A DNA stretch of 64,000 nt from Chryseosolibacter sp964438975. GTDB taxonomy: Bacteria > Bacteroidota > Bacteroidia > Cytophagales > Cyclobacteriaceae. Shown in pieces: positions 51,260 through 60,295 of this stretch. The stretch is from contig CAYTMU010000003.1 in NCBI GenBank assembly GCA_964438975.1, forward strand, positions 124,001 to 188,000, written 5' to 3'. The position numbers and the translations under genes were made by a program. The notes below the pieces were generated by a model that saw only the letters and a program-made list of their open reading frames with translations, was not told the DNA's origin and did no database searches. Within the stretch, counting starts at the first letter, position 1; each line of letters begins with the position of its first letter.

Positions 51260-52508
51260 TCATACCCGCGGCCACCGTCTCATTCGTTCCTTCATCCACG
51301 AGTATCAGACTTCCCGTGATCCGGTTCTTGCGGTAGCTGTCGAAAAACAACGGTTGGGCCGTGTGAATCCGTACCCGGGCGATATCATTCATTTCCAACT
51401 CTTCCACATTATCTACACGCGCCAGGGAGTTGATATCGAGTTTGTATTGTATCTCCTTCAGTATACCCCGCACATCGCGTGTAGAGTGTCGTACGTGAAA
51501 CTTACTATTGATGTTGACCGGACGCTGATTCATCCAACACAACATCAGGTCGATCTCCTGCCCGGTATTGGGATGGTTATTTGGTTTCGCAATGATATCA
51601 CCGCGGCTGATATCGAGTTCGTCTTCCAGTGTCATAGTAACAGACATTGGCGCGAACGCCTCCGCCACCTCTTTCTCACCGAAGTAGATGGCCTTTATGC
51701 GAGAGCTGAAACCCGATGGCAGGACGATCACTTCATCGCCGGGACGGAAGATGCCGCCTGCCAGGCGTCCGGCATACCCTCTGAAATCATGGTGATCTTT
51801 CGAATGTGGGCGAATAACCGATTGCACCGGAAAACGACTGTCAATGTGGTTGTAGTCACTTTCAATATGTACGGTCTCCAGCACATGGATTAACGTCGCG
51901 CCTTGGTACCAGTCCATCTTCTGGGAGCGGTTCACGACGTTGTCACCCATCAGTGCACTGATCGGGACAAACTGGATATCCGATACCTCCAGCTTGGAAG
52001 AGAATGCCTTGTACTCCGTAACAATGCGATTAAAGACCGCCTCATCGTAGTCGACAAGGTCCATCTTGTTAACACAGACAATGATATGGGGAATTTTCAA
52101 CAGCGATGCCAGATACGAATGCCGGTACGTCTGCTCTACCAGGCCTTTGCGCGCATCGATCAGAATGATCGCAAGGTTGGCCGTGGACGCTCCCGTCACC
52201 ATGTTTCGGGTGTACTGGATGTGTCCGGGTGTATCGGCAATGATGAACTTCCGCTTCGGTGTTGCAAAATAGCGGTATGCGACATCTATCGTGATGCCCT
52301 GTTCGCGCTCGGACTTCAGACCATCTGTCAGCAGTGACAGATCCACGTAGTCGAAGCCTTTCTTCGCGCTGGACTTCTCAACGGCTTCAAGCTGATCTTC
52401 AAAAATCGATTTACTGTCGTACAACAGTCTTCCGATAAGCGTACTCTTTCCATCATCTACCGACCCCGCTGTTGTAAATCGCAGGAGCTGGTTGTTCATT
52501 TCCGACAT
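51252..52508 (-). CDS. cysN: Sulfate adenylyltransferase subunit 1 (GTPase)
   Basis: GTPase subunit that, with CysD, makes APS from ATP and sulfate. The 418-residue protein has the translation-factor GTPase motifs GSVDDGKSTLIGRLL (P-loop), a DTPGHIQYTRNMVTGAS segment (G3) and NKMDL (G4), followed by EF-Tu-like beta-barrel domains (LPSGFSSRIKAIYFGEKEV). The C-terminal APS-kinase domain of NodQ-type fusions is absent; cysC is a separate gene here. It lies 79 bases downstream of cysD and overlaps cysQ. Confidence 0.96.
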   Translation of the reverse strand: MSEMNNQLLRFTTAGSVDDGKSTLIGRLLYDSKSIFEDQLEAVEKSSAKKGFDYVDLSLLTDGLKSEREQGITIDVAYRYFATPKRKFIIADTPGHIQYTRNMVTGASTANLAIILIDARKGLVEQTYRHSYLASLLKIPHIIVCVNKMDLVDYDEAVFNRIVTEYKAFSSKLEVSDIQFVPISALMGDNVVNRSQKMDWYQGATLIHVLETVHIESDYNHIDSRFPVQSVIRPHSKDHHDFRGYAGRLAGGIFRPGDEVIVLPSGFSSRIKAIYFGEKEVAEAFAPMSVTMTLEDELDISRGDIIAKPNNHPNTGQEIDLMLCWMNQRPVNINSKFHVRHSTRDVRGILKEIQYKLDINSLARVDNVEELEMNDIARVRIHTAQPLFFDSYRKNRITGSLILVDEGTNETVAAGMIV

Positions 52509-52587
52509 TATTGTTTTGGTTAATCCGTGGTTACTAATCTACCCTAGCCCCTCCTTCGCTACGCTCCGGCGGACAAGCCCTTAGCCC

Positions 52588-53496
52588 TTAAAAATACCCC
52601 GCTTTCTTCCGATCCTCCATCGCTGTCTCAGAACGTTTGTCATCGTTCCGGGTACCGCGTTCTGTCTTACGCGATGCAGCGATCTCAGTGATGATCTGTT
52701 CGATCGTGTCCGCGGAGGACTCTACCGCACCGGTGATCGGCATATCGCCACACGTTCTGAAACGCACCACCTTCTTCTCAGCCACCTCATTCGGCTTCAG
52801 GTTGAGATACGGAGACACTGACAACAACACACCATCGCGATTGATAACCTCTCGCTCGTGCGCGTAGTAAAGTGACGGGATCGGGATATTCTCCGACTGG
52901 ATATACTGCCACACATCCATTTCCGTCCAGTTCGAGATCGGAAACACCCGGAAGTGCTCGCCCATTTGTTTCTTTCCATTGAAAAGATTCCAGAGCTCCG
53001 GACGCTGGTTCTTCGGATCCCATTGGCCGAATTCGTCGCGGTGTGAAAAGAAGCGCTCTTTCGCGCGCGCCTTCTCCTCGTCGCGACGCGCGCCTCCCAT
53101 ACAGGCGTCGAACTTGTTGCGTTCGATGGTATCGAGTAGCGTCACGGTCTGCAGCGAATTCCGGCTGGCGTTATATCCACGCTCTTCCTGGACACGGCCG
53201 TTGTTAATGCTGTCCTGAACGGATCCGACGATCAACTGCACACCGAGTTCCTTCACCAGCCAGTCGCGGTACTCCAGCGTCTCGGGGAAATTATGCCCCG
53301 TGTCGATATGCACCAGCGGAAAAGGTATCCGCGCCGGGTAGAAAGCCTTCCGCGCCAGGAATGCCAGCGTGATGGAATCCTTGCCCCCCGAAAATAGCAA
53401 TGCCGGATTCTCAAACTGTGCTACAACCTCGCGGATGACGAAGATCGCTTCCGACTCCAGTTCCTGCAGATGTGTGAGATAATACTGTTGACTCAT
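52588..53496 (-). CDS. cysD: Sulfate adenylyltransferase subunit 2
   Basis: ATP-pyrophosphatase subunit that adenylates sulfate. The 302-residue protein has the PP-loop FSGGKDSITLAFLARKAF, the LVHIDTGHNFPETLEYRDW region, CMGGARRDEEKARAKERFFSHR, and FPISNWTEMDVWQYI. It is complete and of the usual length. Its order on the minus strand is after cysC and before cysN, as in a dedicated PAPS operon. Confidence 0.97.
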   Translation of the reverse strand: MSQQYYLTHLQELESEAIFVIREVVAQFENPALLFSGGKDSITLAFLARKAFYPARIPFPLVHIDTGHNFPETLEYRDWLVKELGVQLIVGSVQDSINNGRVQEERGYNASRNSLQTVTLLDTIERNKFDACMGGARRDEEKARAKERFFSHRDEFGQWDPKNQRPELWNLFNGKKQMGEHFRVFPISNWTEMDVWQYIQSENIPIPSLYYAHEREVINRDGVLLSVSPYLNLKPNEVAEKKVVRFRTCGDMPITGAVESSADTIEQIITEIAASRKTERGTRNDDKRSETAMEDRKKAGYF

Positions 53497-53552
53497 GATC
53501 TATTTATTTCAAACTAACTCGTGATACATTCGTTCTCTTCTTCGTCGCTTTG

Positions 53553-54143
53553 TCACAGATTGACGCGCGGAAGCACTGCTTTCATCAGCGCATCGATCGC
53601 CTCCTCTACAGTGGTCTTGTCCGTGCGGATAACAATATCCGGACGCTGAGGTTGCTCGTATGGCGACGTGATCCCGGTAAAGTTCTTTACCTCACCTGCA
53701 CGCGCCTTTTTGTACAATCCCTTTACATCCCGCTGTTCACATACCTCCAGGGGCGCGTCGACAAACACCTCAATATAATTCTCCGCTCCGACGATTCGCT
53801 TCACCTGATCGCGGTCGGCCTGGAAAGGAGATATAAAAGCCGACAACAACACGACACCGGCGTCGAGAAAGAGTTTGCAGACCTCCGATATCCGCCGTAT
53901 ATTCTCTTCGCGGGCTTCATCTGTAAATGTCAGATCCTTGTTAAGGCCCGAGCGTATATTGTCGCCATCCAGCAGGTATGTCTTGATCCCCTGCGCATAT
54001 AGGGCAGCCTCCAGTTGTATTGCCAGCGTCGACTTTCCGGAACCTGATAGTCCTGTAAACCAGATAAGTCGCGGCTGTTGGTTCATCAACTGCTGACGTT
54101 GTTCCGTGCTGACTTTGGTTTGAATGGGGTAAATATTATTCAA
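53553..54143 (-). CDS. cysC: Adenylylsulfate kinase
   Basis: Phosphorylates APS to PAPS. The 196-residue P-loop kinase shows WFTGLSGSGKSTLAIQLE (Walker A), LLDGDNIRSGLNKDLTFTDEAREENIRRI (APS-binding), and the C-terminal GITSPYEQPQRPDIVI. It starts two bases before the end of the permease gene and stops 57 bases before cysD. A short N-terminal extension of about 25 residues precedes the kinase fold. Confidence 0.96.
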   Translation of the reverse strand: MNNIYPIQTKVSTEQRQQLMNQQPRLIWFTGLSGSGKSTLAIQLEAALYAQGIKTYLLDGDNIRSGLNKDLTFTDEAREENIRRISEVCKLFLDAGVVLLSAFISPFQADRDQVKRIVGAENYIEVFVDAPLEVCEQRDVKGLYKKARAGEVKNFTGITSPYEQPQRPDIVIRTDKTTVEEAIDALMKAVLPRVNL

Positions 54144-54144
54144 C

Positions 54145-55917
54145 TTATACGAGATTATAGAAGTACGAGATAAAAGTGATACACAATACTACATACATCA
54201 GCGTTAATGGCGAACCGACTCTGAAAAAGTCTTTAAAAGTATACCCGCCCGGACCGTATACCATCAAATTCGTCTGATATCCGATCGGCGTCATGAAATC
54301 CCCCGATGCGGCGAACGCGATCGCCATGAAAAACGGTGTGTATGGCAGATCCATTTTTTCCGCCACCGACATCGCGATCGGAAACATGATCGACACGGCT
54401 GCCGCATTCGTGATCAGTGCCGTCAGACAGGTCGTCGTCAGGAACAAGGCAGCTAACACCGCGACAGGTCCGAGGCTCTGAACCGTAGAAACGAGCAGAT
54501 GGCCCACCAAATCGGCGGCCCCCGATTTCTCTAACGCTACCCCGATCGCGAGCGAACACACCAGAATGAGTAACAAGCTGAGATCCAGTTCACGACGGAC
54601 CTCGGTGACTCCCAACACTCCTGAGAACACGAGTCCCGCGAGAATCACAAGACACACATCAAAAAGCGGAAACAATCCCACAACACCCGTGATCAACAAC
54701 AAAACGCAGAGGACGCCGAGAATGCGAAACCTGCCGTTCTTCTCCGGCTTGACCTTTCTCGGAACCGATACGAAGAACAGGTCTTTTTCATGATTGCGGC
54801 CATTTCCGCGCCCATCGTCCGAAAGAAGCAGCAGGAAGTCCCCACCTGCCAGGTGCATCTCCCCAACTTTCCCCGGAACCCGCTTACCATTGCGGTGAAT
54901 AGCGATGATCGATGCGTTGTACTTCTGCCGGAAGTTCGAGTCGCGTATGCGCACACCGATCAGTTCTGAATGCGCGGGGATGACAGCTTCGACAAAATTG
55001 AAATGCTCCTGCAACTCCGCCATCTGATCCTCGGGTACATTCAAGTCATTGTCATCCTTAATGAGCTGGTAAATGGATTGGGGATTTCCGGAGAAAAAAA
55101 GTGCGTCGCGCTCTTCGAGAATTTCGCCGGGTGACACCGGCGAGACCACACGGTCACCGCGAATGATCTCCACCAGAAAGACGTCCTTCAGGTTGCGGAG
55201 CCCTGCATCCTTCACGGTCTTGCCAACGAGATTCGACCCCTTGCCTATCTCAGTTTCTATAATGTACTCCTTCAGATTCTCGCGCAAGGCTTCGATCTCA
55301 TTGGGATTCGACGGCAACAGTCGGTAACCAAAAAAATACAGGTAAGCTGTCCCCACCAAAGTAACCGTGACCCCCAGGTAGAAAAAGTCGCGGAATCCCA
55401 GCAACGGCAAGCCATACTGCGATACCAATCCATTGAGCACCAGGTTAGTAGACGTGCCTATCACCGTGATCATACCCCCGAGGATAGTGGCAAATGACAA
55501 CGGTATCAGGAACTTTGACGCGGGATTCCCCGTCCGCTGCGCCCAGTCTTTCACATAGGGTATCATAAACGCTACGATGGGCGTGTTGTTCAGTACCGAC
55601 GACAACGACGAAACCGTCACCATCATGCGCAGCAGGAACTTGCGCGGTGATAAGTTGGGGTTGAACAGCTTGGCGAATACCTCGGTGCCGACGACGGAGC
55701 GAATACCTGCAGTCGCCAGGACAAGCAGGAAGATGATGATTATCTGCTGATTAGAGAGGCCTTGCAGTATCTCCGCAGGCGTAATGATCCGGCCGAGCAG
55801 GAGTGCAACGACTGCGATGAAAAATGTCAGCGCGGGGTTGAACCACTCGCGGTACAGGGATGCGACCAGGAAGATTACAACGACCAATACGTACCCCTGC
55901 GAAAAACCTAAGTCCAC
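54145..55917 (-). CDS. SLC13/DASS-family sulfate permease with RCK_C domains
   Basis: The 590-residue inner-membrane transporter has about 11 hydrophobic segments in two halves separated by a cytoplasmic insert (about 205-370) with two RCK_C/TrkA_C-like domains (GSNLVGKTVKDAGLRNLKDVFLVEI and HSELIGVRIRDSNFRQKYNASIIAI). The SLC13 hairpin signatures are present in SSVLNNTPIVAFMIPYVKDW and ITNAAAVSIMFPIAMS. Position directly before cysC (one-base gap) strongly suggests sulfate as substrate, feeding APS and PAPS production. Similar proteins are annotated as putative sulfate permeases in Bacteroidota. Confidence 0.9.
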   Translation of the reverse strand: MDLGFSQGYVLVVVIFLVASLYREWFNPALTFFIAVVALLLGRIITPAEILQGLSNQQIIIIFLLVLATAGIRSVVGTEVFAKLFNPNLSPRKFLLRMMVTVSSLSSVLNNTPIVAFMIPYVKDWAQRTGNPASKFLIPLSFATILGGMITVIGTSTNLVLNGLVSQYGLPLLGFRDFFYLGVTVTLVGTAYLYFFGYRLLPSNPNEIEALRENLKEYIIETEIGKGSNLVGKTVKDAGLRNLKDVFLVEIIRGDRVVSPVSPGEILEERDALFFSGNPQSIYQLIKDDNDLNVPEDQMAELQEHFNFVEAVIPAHSELIGVRIRDSNFRQKYNASIIAIHRNGKRVPGKVGEMHLAGGDFLLLLSDDGRGNGRNHEKDLFFVSVPRKVKPEKNGRFRILGVLCVLLLITGVVGLFPLFDVCLVILAGLVFSGVLGVTEVRRELDLSLLLILVCSLAIGVALEKSGAADLVGHLLVSTVQSLGPVAVLAALFLTTTCLTALITNAAAVSIMFPIAMSVAEKMDLPYTPFFMAIAFAASGDFMTPIGYQTNLMVYGPGGYTFKDFFRVGSPLTLMYVVLCITFISYFYNLV

Positions 55918-55971
55918 TAATCCAATAGATTTAAGGTGCGAATGTACGGGGACTTAGGTTAAGTTCAAAGT

Positions 55972-56814
55972 TTAAGATTCAAGGTTGAGGGTTTGGTGGA
56001 GGTGCCAGAAAGCTTTGAGGGTTGTCAAAAATGCCTCCATTTCGCTCAGCGGGATCATATTCGGGCCATCGCTGAGTGCGGTGGCGGGCTGGGGATGGGT
56101 TTCGATGAAGAATCCATCTACCCCCGCGGCGGCGGCAGCCCGCGCCAGGTATGGAGCAAACTCTCGCTGTCCCCCGGACGATCCGCCTAATCCTCCGGGT
56201 TGCTGTATGGAATGTGTTACATCGAAAACGACTGGCGTAAACTGTCTCATCAGCGGTAGTGAGCGCATATCCACGACCAGCGTGTGATAGCCGAAACTCA
56301 CACCCCTCTCCGTGAGAAAAACGTTGGAATTGCCCTCCTCCCGGACTTTCTTCACAGCATATTGCATGTCAGCAGGAGCCATGAACTGCCCTTTCTTGAT
56401 TTTTACAGCCCTGCCCGTACGGGCGGCCGCTTTGATAAGATCCGTTTGCCGACAGAGAAACGCCGGGATTTGAAGCACATCTGCCACTTCCGCTACCTCT
56501 GCGCACTGATGTGATTCGTGAACATCTGTAACGATCGGAACTGCGAGATCTTTCTTCACCCGGGCGAGCACTTCGAGACCTTCGTCGCGCGACGGTCCGC
56601 GATAGGAACCCGACGAGGTCCGGTTTGCTTTGTCGAAAGAAGCCTTGAACACGTAGTCGATTCCCAGTTTCTCGCATATGGCCTTCACATGCGATCCTGT
56701 CTGAATACAAATGTCGTAGTTCTCCGCCGCACAAGGTCCGGCAAACAAAACCATCCTTTCACCGCCGAGAACGATCTTCTCCCCAATGGTGGCAACTTCC
56801 TTGAACTTCTCCAT
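55972..56814 (-). CDS. kdsA: 3-deoxy-8-phosphooctulonate synthase
   Basis: Condenses phosphoenolpyruvate with arabinose-5-phosphate to KDO-8-phosphate for lipopolysaccharide. The 280-residue TIM barrel shows LFAGPCAAENYDICIQTG, FKASFDKANRTSSGSYRGP, VTDVHE, IPAFLCRQTDLIKAAA, IKKGQFMAPADM, VFDVTHSIQQPGG and FIETHPQP. It is full length. The kdsC gene is 22 bases upstream on the same strand and the permease gene 54 bases downstream. Confidence 0.97.
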   Translation of the reverse strand: MEKFKEVATIGEKIVLGGERMVLFAGPCAAENYDICIQTGSHVKAICEKLGIDYVFKASFDKANRTSSGSYRGPSRDEGLEVLARVKKDLAVPIVTDVHESHQCAEVAEVADVLQIPAFLCRQTDLIKAAARTGRAVKIKKGQFMAPADMQYAVKKVREEGNSNVFLTERGVSFGYHTLVVDMRSLPLMRQFTPVVFDVTHSIQQPGGLGGSSGGQREFAPYLARAAAAAGVDGFFIETHPQPATALSDGPNMIPLSEMEAFLTTLKAFWHLHQTLNLES

Positions 56815-56836
56815 TCTGTGTGATTAAATCCAGTGG

Positions 56837-57394
56837 TCAGGAGGCGTGCGACGATTTGTCTTTATCCGCCGTCTTCAGCCATTTCGCAAGAAAACCCCTC
56901 GCATCCAGAACGAGGTCGGCTACTTCGCGTAGTACACCCTCCCCGCCCCTGGCCTCCGTCACCAGGTCAGCGCGCTCTTGAATATATTCGTACGCATCCG
57001 CCGGGCAAACGGCAAGACCGGCGAGCCGGAATACAGGAAGGTCATTGAGATCATCCCCGATGAACGCGACCTCCCGGGATTTCAATTGGTAGTGATCCAC
57101 CAGCTTCTTGAACGTCATTGCCTTGTCAACGATTCCCTGGTGGCAAAAGTCGATCTTCAGTTCCGCGAAACGCTTCGTTACAGCTGCTGACTCGCGACCA
57201 GAAATTCCACCTGTGACAATCCCAGCCTTTTTCAGGTAGCCGATGATCAATCCATCGCGAACGTGAAATGTCTTGGTCTCCGTTCCGTTGTTATCATAGA
57301 TAATCTTTCCGTCCGTCAGCACGCCGTCAACGTCAAAGAATATGGCTTTGATCAGCGAAGCTCTCTTGATCTGGTCTTTAGAATATCGAGGCAC
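56837..57394 (-). CDS. kdsC: 3-deoxy-D-manno-octulosonate-8-phosphate phosphatase
   Basis: HAD-family phosphatase that frees KDO from KDO-8-phosphate. The 185-residue protein shows the HAD nucleophile motif FFDVDGVLTDG near residue 20, the SGRESAAV motif II, KSREVAFIGDDLNDLPVF (motif III/IV) and the closing LAVCPADA. It is the short tetrameric form lacking a cap domain. It is the first gene of the kds pair and divergent from the penicillin-acylase gene. Confidence 0.95.
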   Translation of the reverse strand: MPRYSKDQIKRASLIKAIFFDVDGVLTDGKIIYDNNGTETKTFHVRDGLIIGYLKKAGIVTGGISGRESAAVTKRFAELKIDFCHQGIVDKAMTFKKLVDHYQLKSREVAFIGDDLNDLPVFRLAGLAVCPADAYEYIQERADLVTEARGGEGVLREVADLVLDARGFLAKWLKTADKDKSSHAS

Positions 57395-57458
57395 AGTGCA
57401 CGAATGATGGTCTGATAAAATATTATCCGAATATTGCCGAAAATTAGGAAAAGCTTTT

Positions 57459-57466
57459 TACTTTAT
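57459..57466 (+). promoter_or_regulatory. Possible -7 element upstream of the penicillin-acylase gene
   Basis: TACTTTAT matches TAnnTTTG at seven of eight positions and lies 25 bases before the start codon; TTG at 57434-57436 may serve as -33. The transcript would have a short leader. Call based only on consensus similarity. Confidence 0.3.
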
Positions 57467-57491
57467 TCACTTAAACCGTTCAGGTAACTTA

Positions 57492-59924
57492 ATGAAACTT
57501 CGCAAGTTCTTCGTCAGCCTCGCCATGACCCTATTGTTGATATACCTGATGGATCGCGGCTGGATGATAGGAAGTGTCCCCATTCCCCCACTGGGCAAGT
57601 TCCTCGATCCGTACCACGGATTCTGGCAGAATATCGAACCCATCGGGTACCAGGGAAAGAAGCAATTGGTGATTCCCGGTCTTCAGGAACCCGTCTCGGT
57701 TATCTACGACAGCCTGTTGATCCCACACATCTTTGCCAGGAACAATAACGATCTCTATCTCGCTCAGGGATACGTCACCGCTATGCATCGCCTTTGGCAG
57801 ATGGAATTCCAGACGCACGCGGCAGCAGGAAGAGTCTCGGAAATCGTTGCCGGAGATGCCATACTCGACTACGATCGCAGGCAACGACGACTTGGTATGA
57901 TGTTCGGCGCGCGCCAGGCACTCACATCGATGGAACAGCACCCCGCTGTGGTCCAGTATACCAAGGGCGTGAACGCATACATCGAATCACTGCGGTATGA
58001 AGATCTGCCGTTCGAATACAAGCTGCTTGACTACACGCCCGAACCGTGGACACCGGTGAAGTGTGCCCTGCTCCTGAAGAACATGGCTCAGACTCTGAAC
58101 TTCGGCGACAAAGACATCGAGATGACGAACGCGTTGAAGCTGTTCGGAAAAGAGATGGTCGACTTGTTGTATCCCGACAATGAACACGTTGGTGATCCCA
58201 TCGTCGACAAACCCGGACAGTGGAACTTCACACCTGTCTCACTCGGCAATACACCGCCGGCCCTACCCGACGAATTGATCGGAGTTTCAAAGCCGCCTCC
58301 ACCCGATCCGACGATCGGCAGCAACAACTGGGCAGTCGCGGGATCGAAAACATATACTGGCTCTCCCATGCTCGCCGGCGATCCTCATCTTCAACTGAGC
58401 CTGCCTTCCATCTGGTACGCGATACAGCTGAACGCGCCTGGTATCAACACCATGGGCGTATCCCTGCCAGGTGTCCCGACCATCACCATCGGCTTTAACG
58501 ACTCCATCGCGTGGTCAGTCACCAACGCACAGCGCGATCTCGTCGATTGGTATAAGATCGAATTCAAGGACAAAACACGTGATCATTACCTGTTGGACGG
58601 TGAATGGGTCAAAACCAACAAGGTAGTCGAGCAAATATCAGTGCGTGGCAGTACCACCTACTACGATACGGTGGTGTACACGCACTGGGGACCAGTCGTG
58701 TACGATGAGAGCTTTCACGCAAACAACGAATTGAACGGTTACGCATTTCGCTGGATCGCACATGATGCCTCGGAAGAGATCAACGCCTTCTACCGGTTGA
58801 ACCGTGCCAAGAACCACTCCGAGTTTTCGGAAGCGCTGAACTTCTTCTCCATGCCCGCACAGAATTTTGTATTCGCGTCTGTCTCCGGCGATATTGCCAT
58901 GCGCATTCAAGGTAAGTTCCCGGTGCGCAGAAAGGATGAAGGCAAATTCGTGCTCGACGGAAGTAAACGCTCAAGCGGTTGGCAGGCTTTCATCCCGAAC
59001 GATCACAACATCACCGACAAGAATCCGGCGCGCGGCTTCGTCAGTTCCGCCAACCAATACCCCGCAGACAGCACGTATCCCTATTACATTACCGCCACGC
59101 ATTACGAGGCCTACCGAAACCGGAGGATCAACGATGTACTGCGCAGTTCAGGTAACATCACGTACCGCGACATGATGAAATTGCAGCTCGACAACTACAA
59201 CCTGAAAGCTGCTGAAAGTCTGCCGACATTTCTGGGCTATCTTGACTCCGCCGCACTGACACAGCTACAAAAGCAGGCGTATCATACCCTGCGGTCGTGG
59301 GACTACGTGAACTCCGCGAACTCAGCAGGCGCATCCTATTATGAAGCATGGTGGGACAACCTGATGGTCCTGCTCTGGGATGAAATGTCCGACGCGGGCA
59401 CCGCGTTGCAGGCACCGACAACCTACACGACGATCAAGCTCATCCGGGAGCGTCCTGCACTCGAGTTCTTCGACATCGTTAAGACGCCGGAGAAAGAAAC
59501 TGCCGGCGACGTGATCCGCAAGGCATTTCTCCTCGCCGTAGAAGACATCGAGAACTGGAAATCCGAGCATGCAACGCAACCGGTATGGGCAGAATACAAA
59601 GGCTCCTACGTTGCCCACCTATTGCCCGGCCTCACGCCGCTCTCCGTACCCGTGAAGACCGGTGGCAATCACGATATTGTCAATGCGCACTCACGTACAC
59701 ATGGCCCCTCCTGGCGCATGGTTTGCAGCCTGGAGCCCTCCGGCGTCAAGGCGTGGGCCACCTATCCCGGCGGACAATCCGGAAATCCGGGAAGTGCATT
59801 CTACACCAACCTGCTGCCCAGATGGGTCGCAGGCGATTACTTCCCGTTGTTGTTCCTGCGCAACAGGGAGGAGAATTCTCAGAAAGTATTCTATACTGCT
59901 ACTCTCAATCCCAAAGAAGAATGA
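57492..59924 (+). CDS. Penicillin acylase family N-terminal nucleophile hydrolase
   Basis: The 810-residue envelope protein begins with a membrane or signal segment (FFVSLAMTLLLIYLMDRG). It is an Ntn hydrolase made as one chain: an alpha region (about 60-275), then the autoprocessing site at G276-S277 in TIGSNNWAVAG, where S277 becomes the N-terminal nucleophile of the beta chain. The beta chain shows AGDPHLQL, VSLPGVPTITIGFNDSIAWSVTN and FVFASVSGDIAMRIQGKFPVR. Family members cleave amides such as acyl-homoserine lactones, penicillins or fatty-acyl amino acids; the natural substrate is not visible. Its last codon overlaps the next gene by ATGA. Confidence 0.94.
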   Translation: MKLRKFFVSLAMTLLLIYLMDRGWMIGSVPIPPLGKFLDPYHGFWQNIEPIGYQGKKQLVIPGLQEPVSVIYDSLLIPHIFARNNNDLYLAQGYVTAMHRLWQMEFQTHAAAGRVSEIVAGDAILDYDRRQRRLGMMFGARQALTSMEQHPAVVQYTKGVNAYIESLRYEDLPFEYKLLDYTPEPWTPVKCALLLKNMAQTLNFGDKDIEMTNALKLFGKEMVDLLYPDNEHVGDPIVDKPGQWNFTPVSLGNTPPALPDELIGVSKPPPPDPTIGSNNWAVAGSKTYTGSPMLAGDPHLQLSLPSIWYAIQLNAPGINTMGVSLPGVPTITIGFNDSIAWSVTNAQRDLVDWYKIEFKDKTRDHYLLDGEWVKTNKVVEQISVRGSTTYYDTVVYTHWGPVVYDESFHANNELNGYAFRWIAHDASEEINAFYRLNRAKNHSEFSEALNFFSMPAQNFVFASVSGDIAMRIQGKFPVRRKDEGKFVLDGSKRSSGWQAFIPNDHNITDKNPARGFVSSANQYPADSTYPYYITATHYEAYRNRRINDVLRSSGNITYRDMMKLQLDNYNLKAAESLPTFLGYLDSAALTQLQKQAYHTLRSWDYVNSANSAGASYYEAWWDNLMVLLWDEMSDAGTALQAPTTYTTIKLIRERPALEFFDIVKTPEKETAGDVIRKAFLLAVEDIENWKSEHATQPVWAEYKGSYVAHLLPGLTPLSVPVKTGGNHDIVNAHSRTHGPSWRMVCSLEPSGVKAWATYPGGQSGNPGSAFYTNLLPRWVAGDYFPLLFLRNREENSQKVFYTATLNPKEE

Positions 59925-60256
59925 GACTCTTCGTCCAGATACTCGTGATCATCGTCCTGGGCTATATGCTCGAGCTGTTTTTACCCTGGTGGGGGATTGC
60001 CGTCGCCGCCTTTGCCGGAGGCGTATTGGTCACTACACAGTCGAATTTCCTGGCGGGATTTATCGGTATCGGACTCTTGTGGGCCAGCAAGGCACTCCTC
60101 ACCGATCTTACGACCAATGTTGAACTCGCTGACCGCGTTGCGCGGATCTTCATGCTAAACAACAAAGCACTGCTCCTCCTCGTCACGTTCGCCATCAGCG
60201 GTCTCGTGGGAGGATTTGCAGCGATGAGCGGAGGAGCATTGAGGAGGTTGAAATGA
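59921..60256 (+). CDS. Small membrane protein coupled to the penicillin-acylase gene
   Basis: A 111-residue hydrophobic protein starting at ATG 59921, overlapping the penicillin-acylase stop by four bases. Three or four membrane helices are visible (LFVQILVIIVLGYMLELFLPW, GIAVAAFAGGVLVTT, FLAGFIGIGLLWASKALL, LLLLVTFAISGLVGGFAAMSGG) with a short positively charged tail (LRRLK). No named family is recognised. The coupling suggests it works with, or is at least expressed at the same level as, the acylase. Confidence 0.85.
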   Translation: MRLFVQILVIIVLGYMLELFLPWWGIAVAAFAGGVLVTTQSNFLAGFIGIGLLWASKALLTDLTTNVELADRVARIFMLNNKALLLLVTFAISGLVGGFAAMSGGALRRLK

Positions 60257-60295
60257 CGAGCGCCCTGCGCGACACCGATATCGTCACATCTGTAA

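Noticed and set aside
50333..51893. Two long plus-strand open frames (about 328 and 327 codons)
   Set aside because: They are antisense to degT, cysQ and cysN, which have full family motifs. The frames show no motifs of their own.
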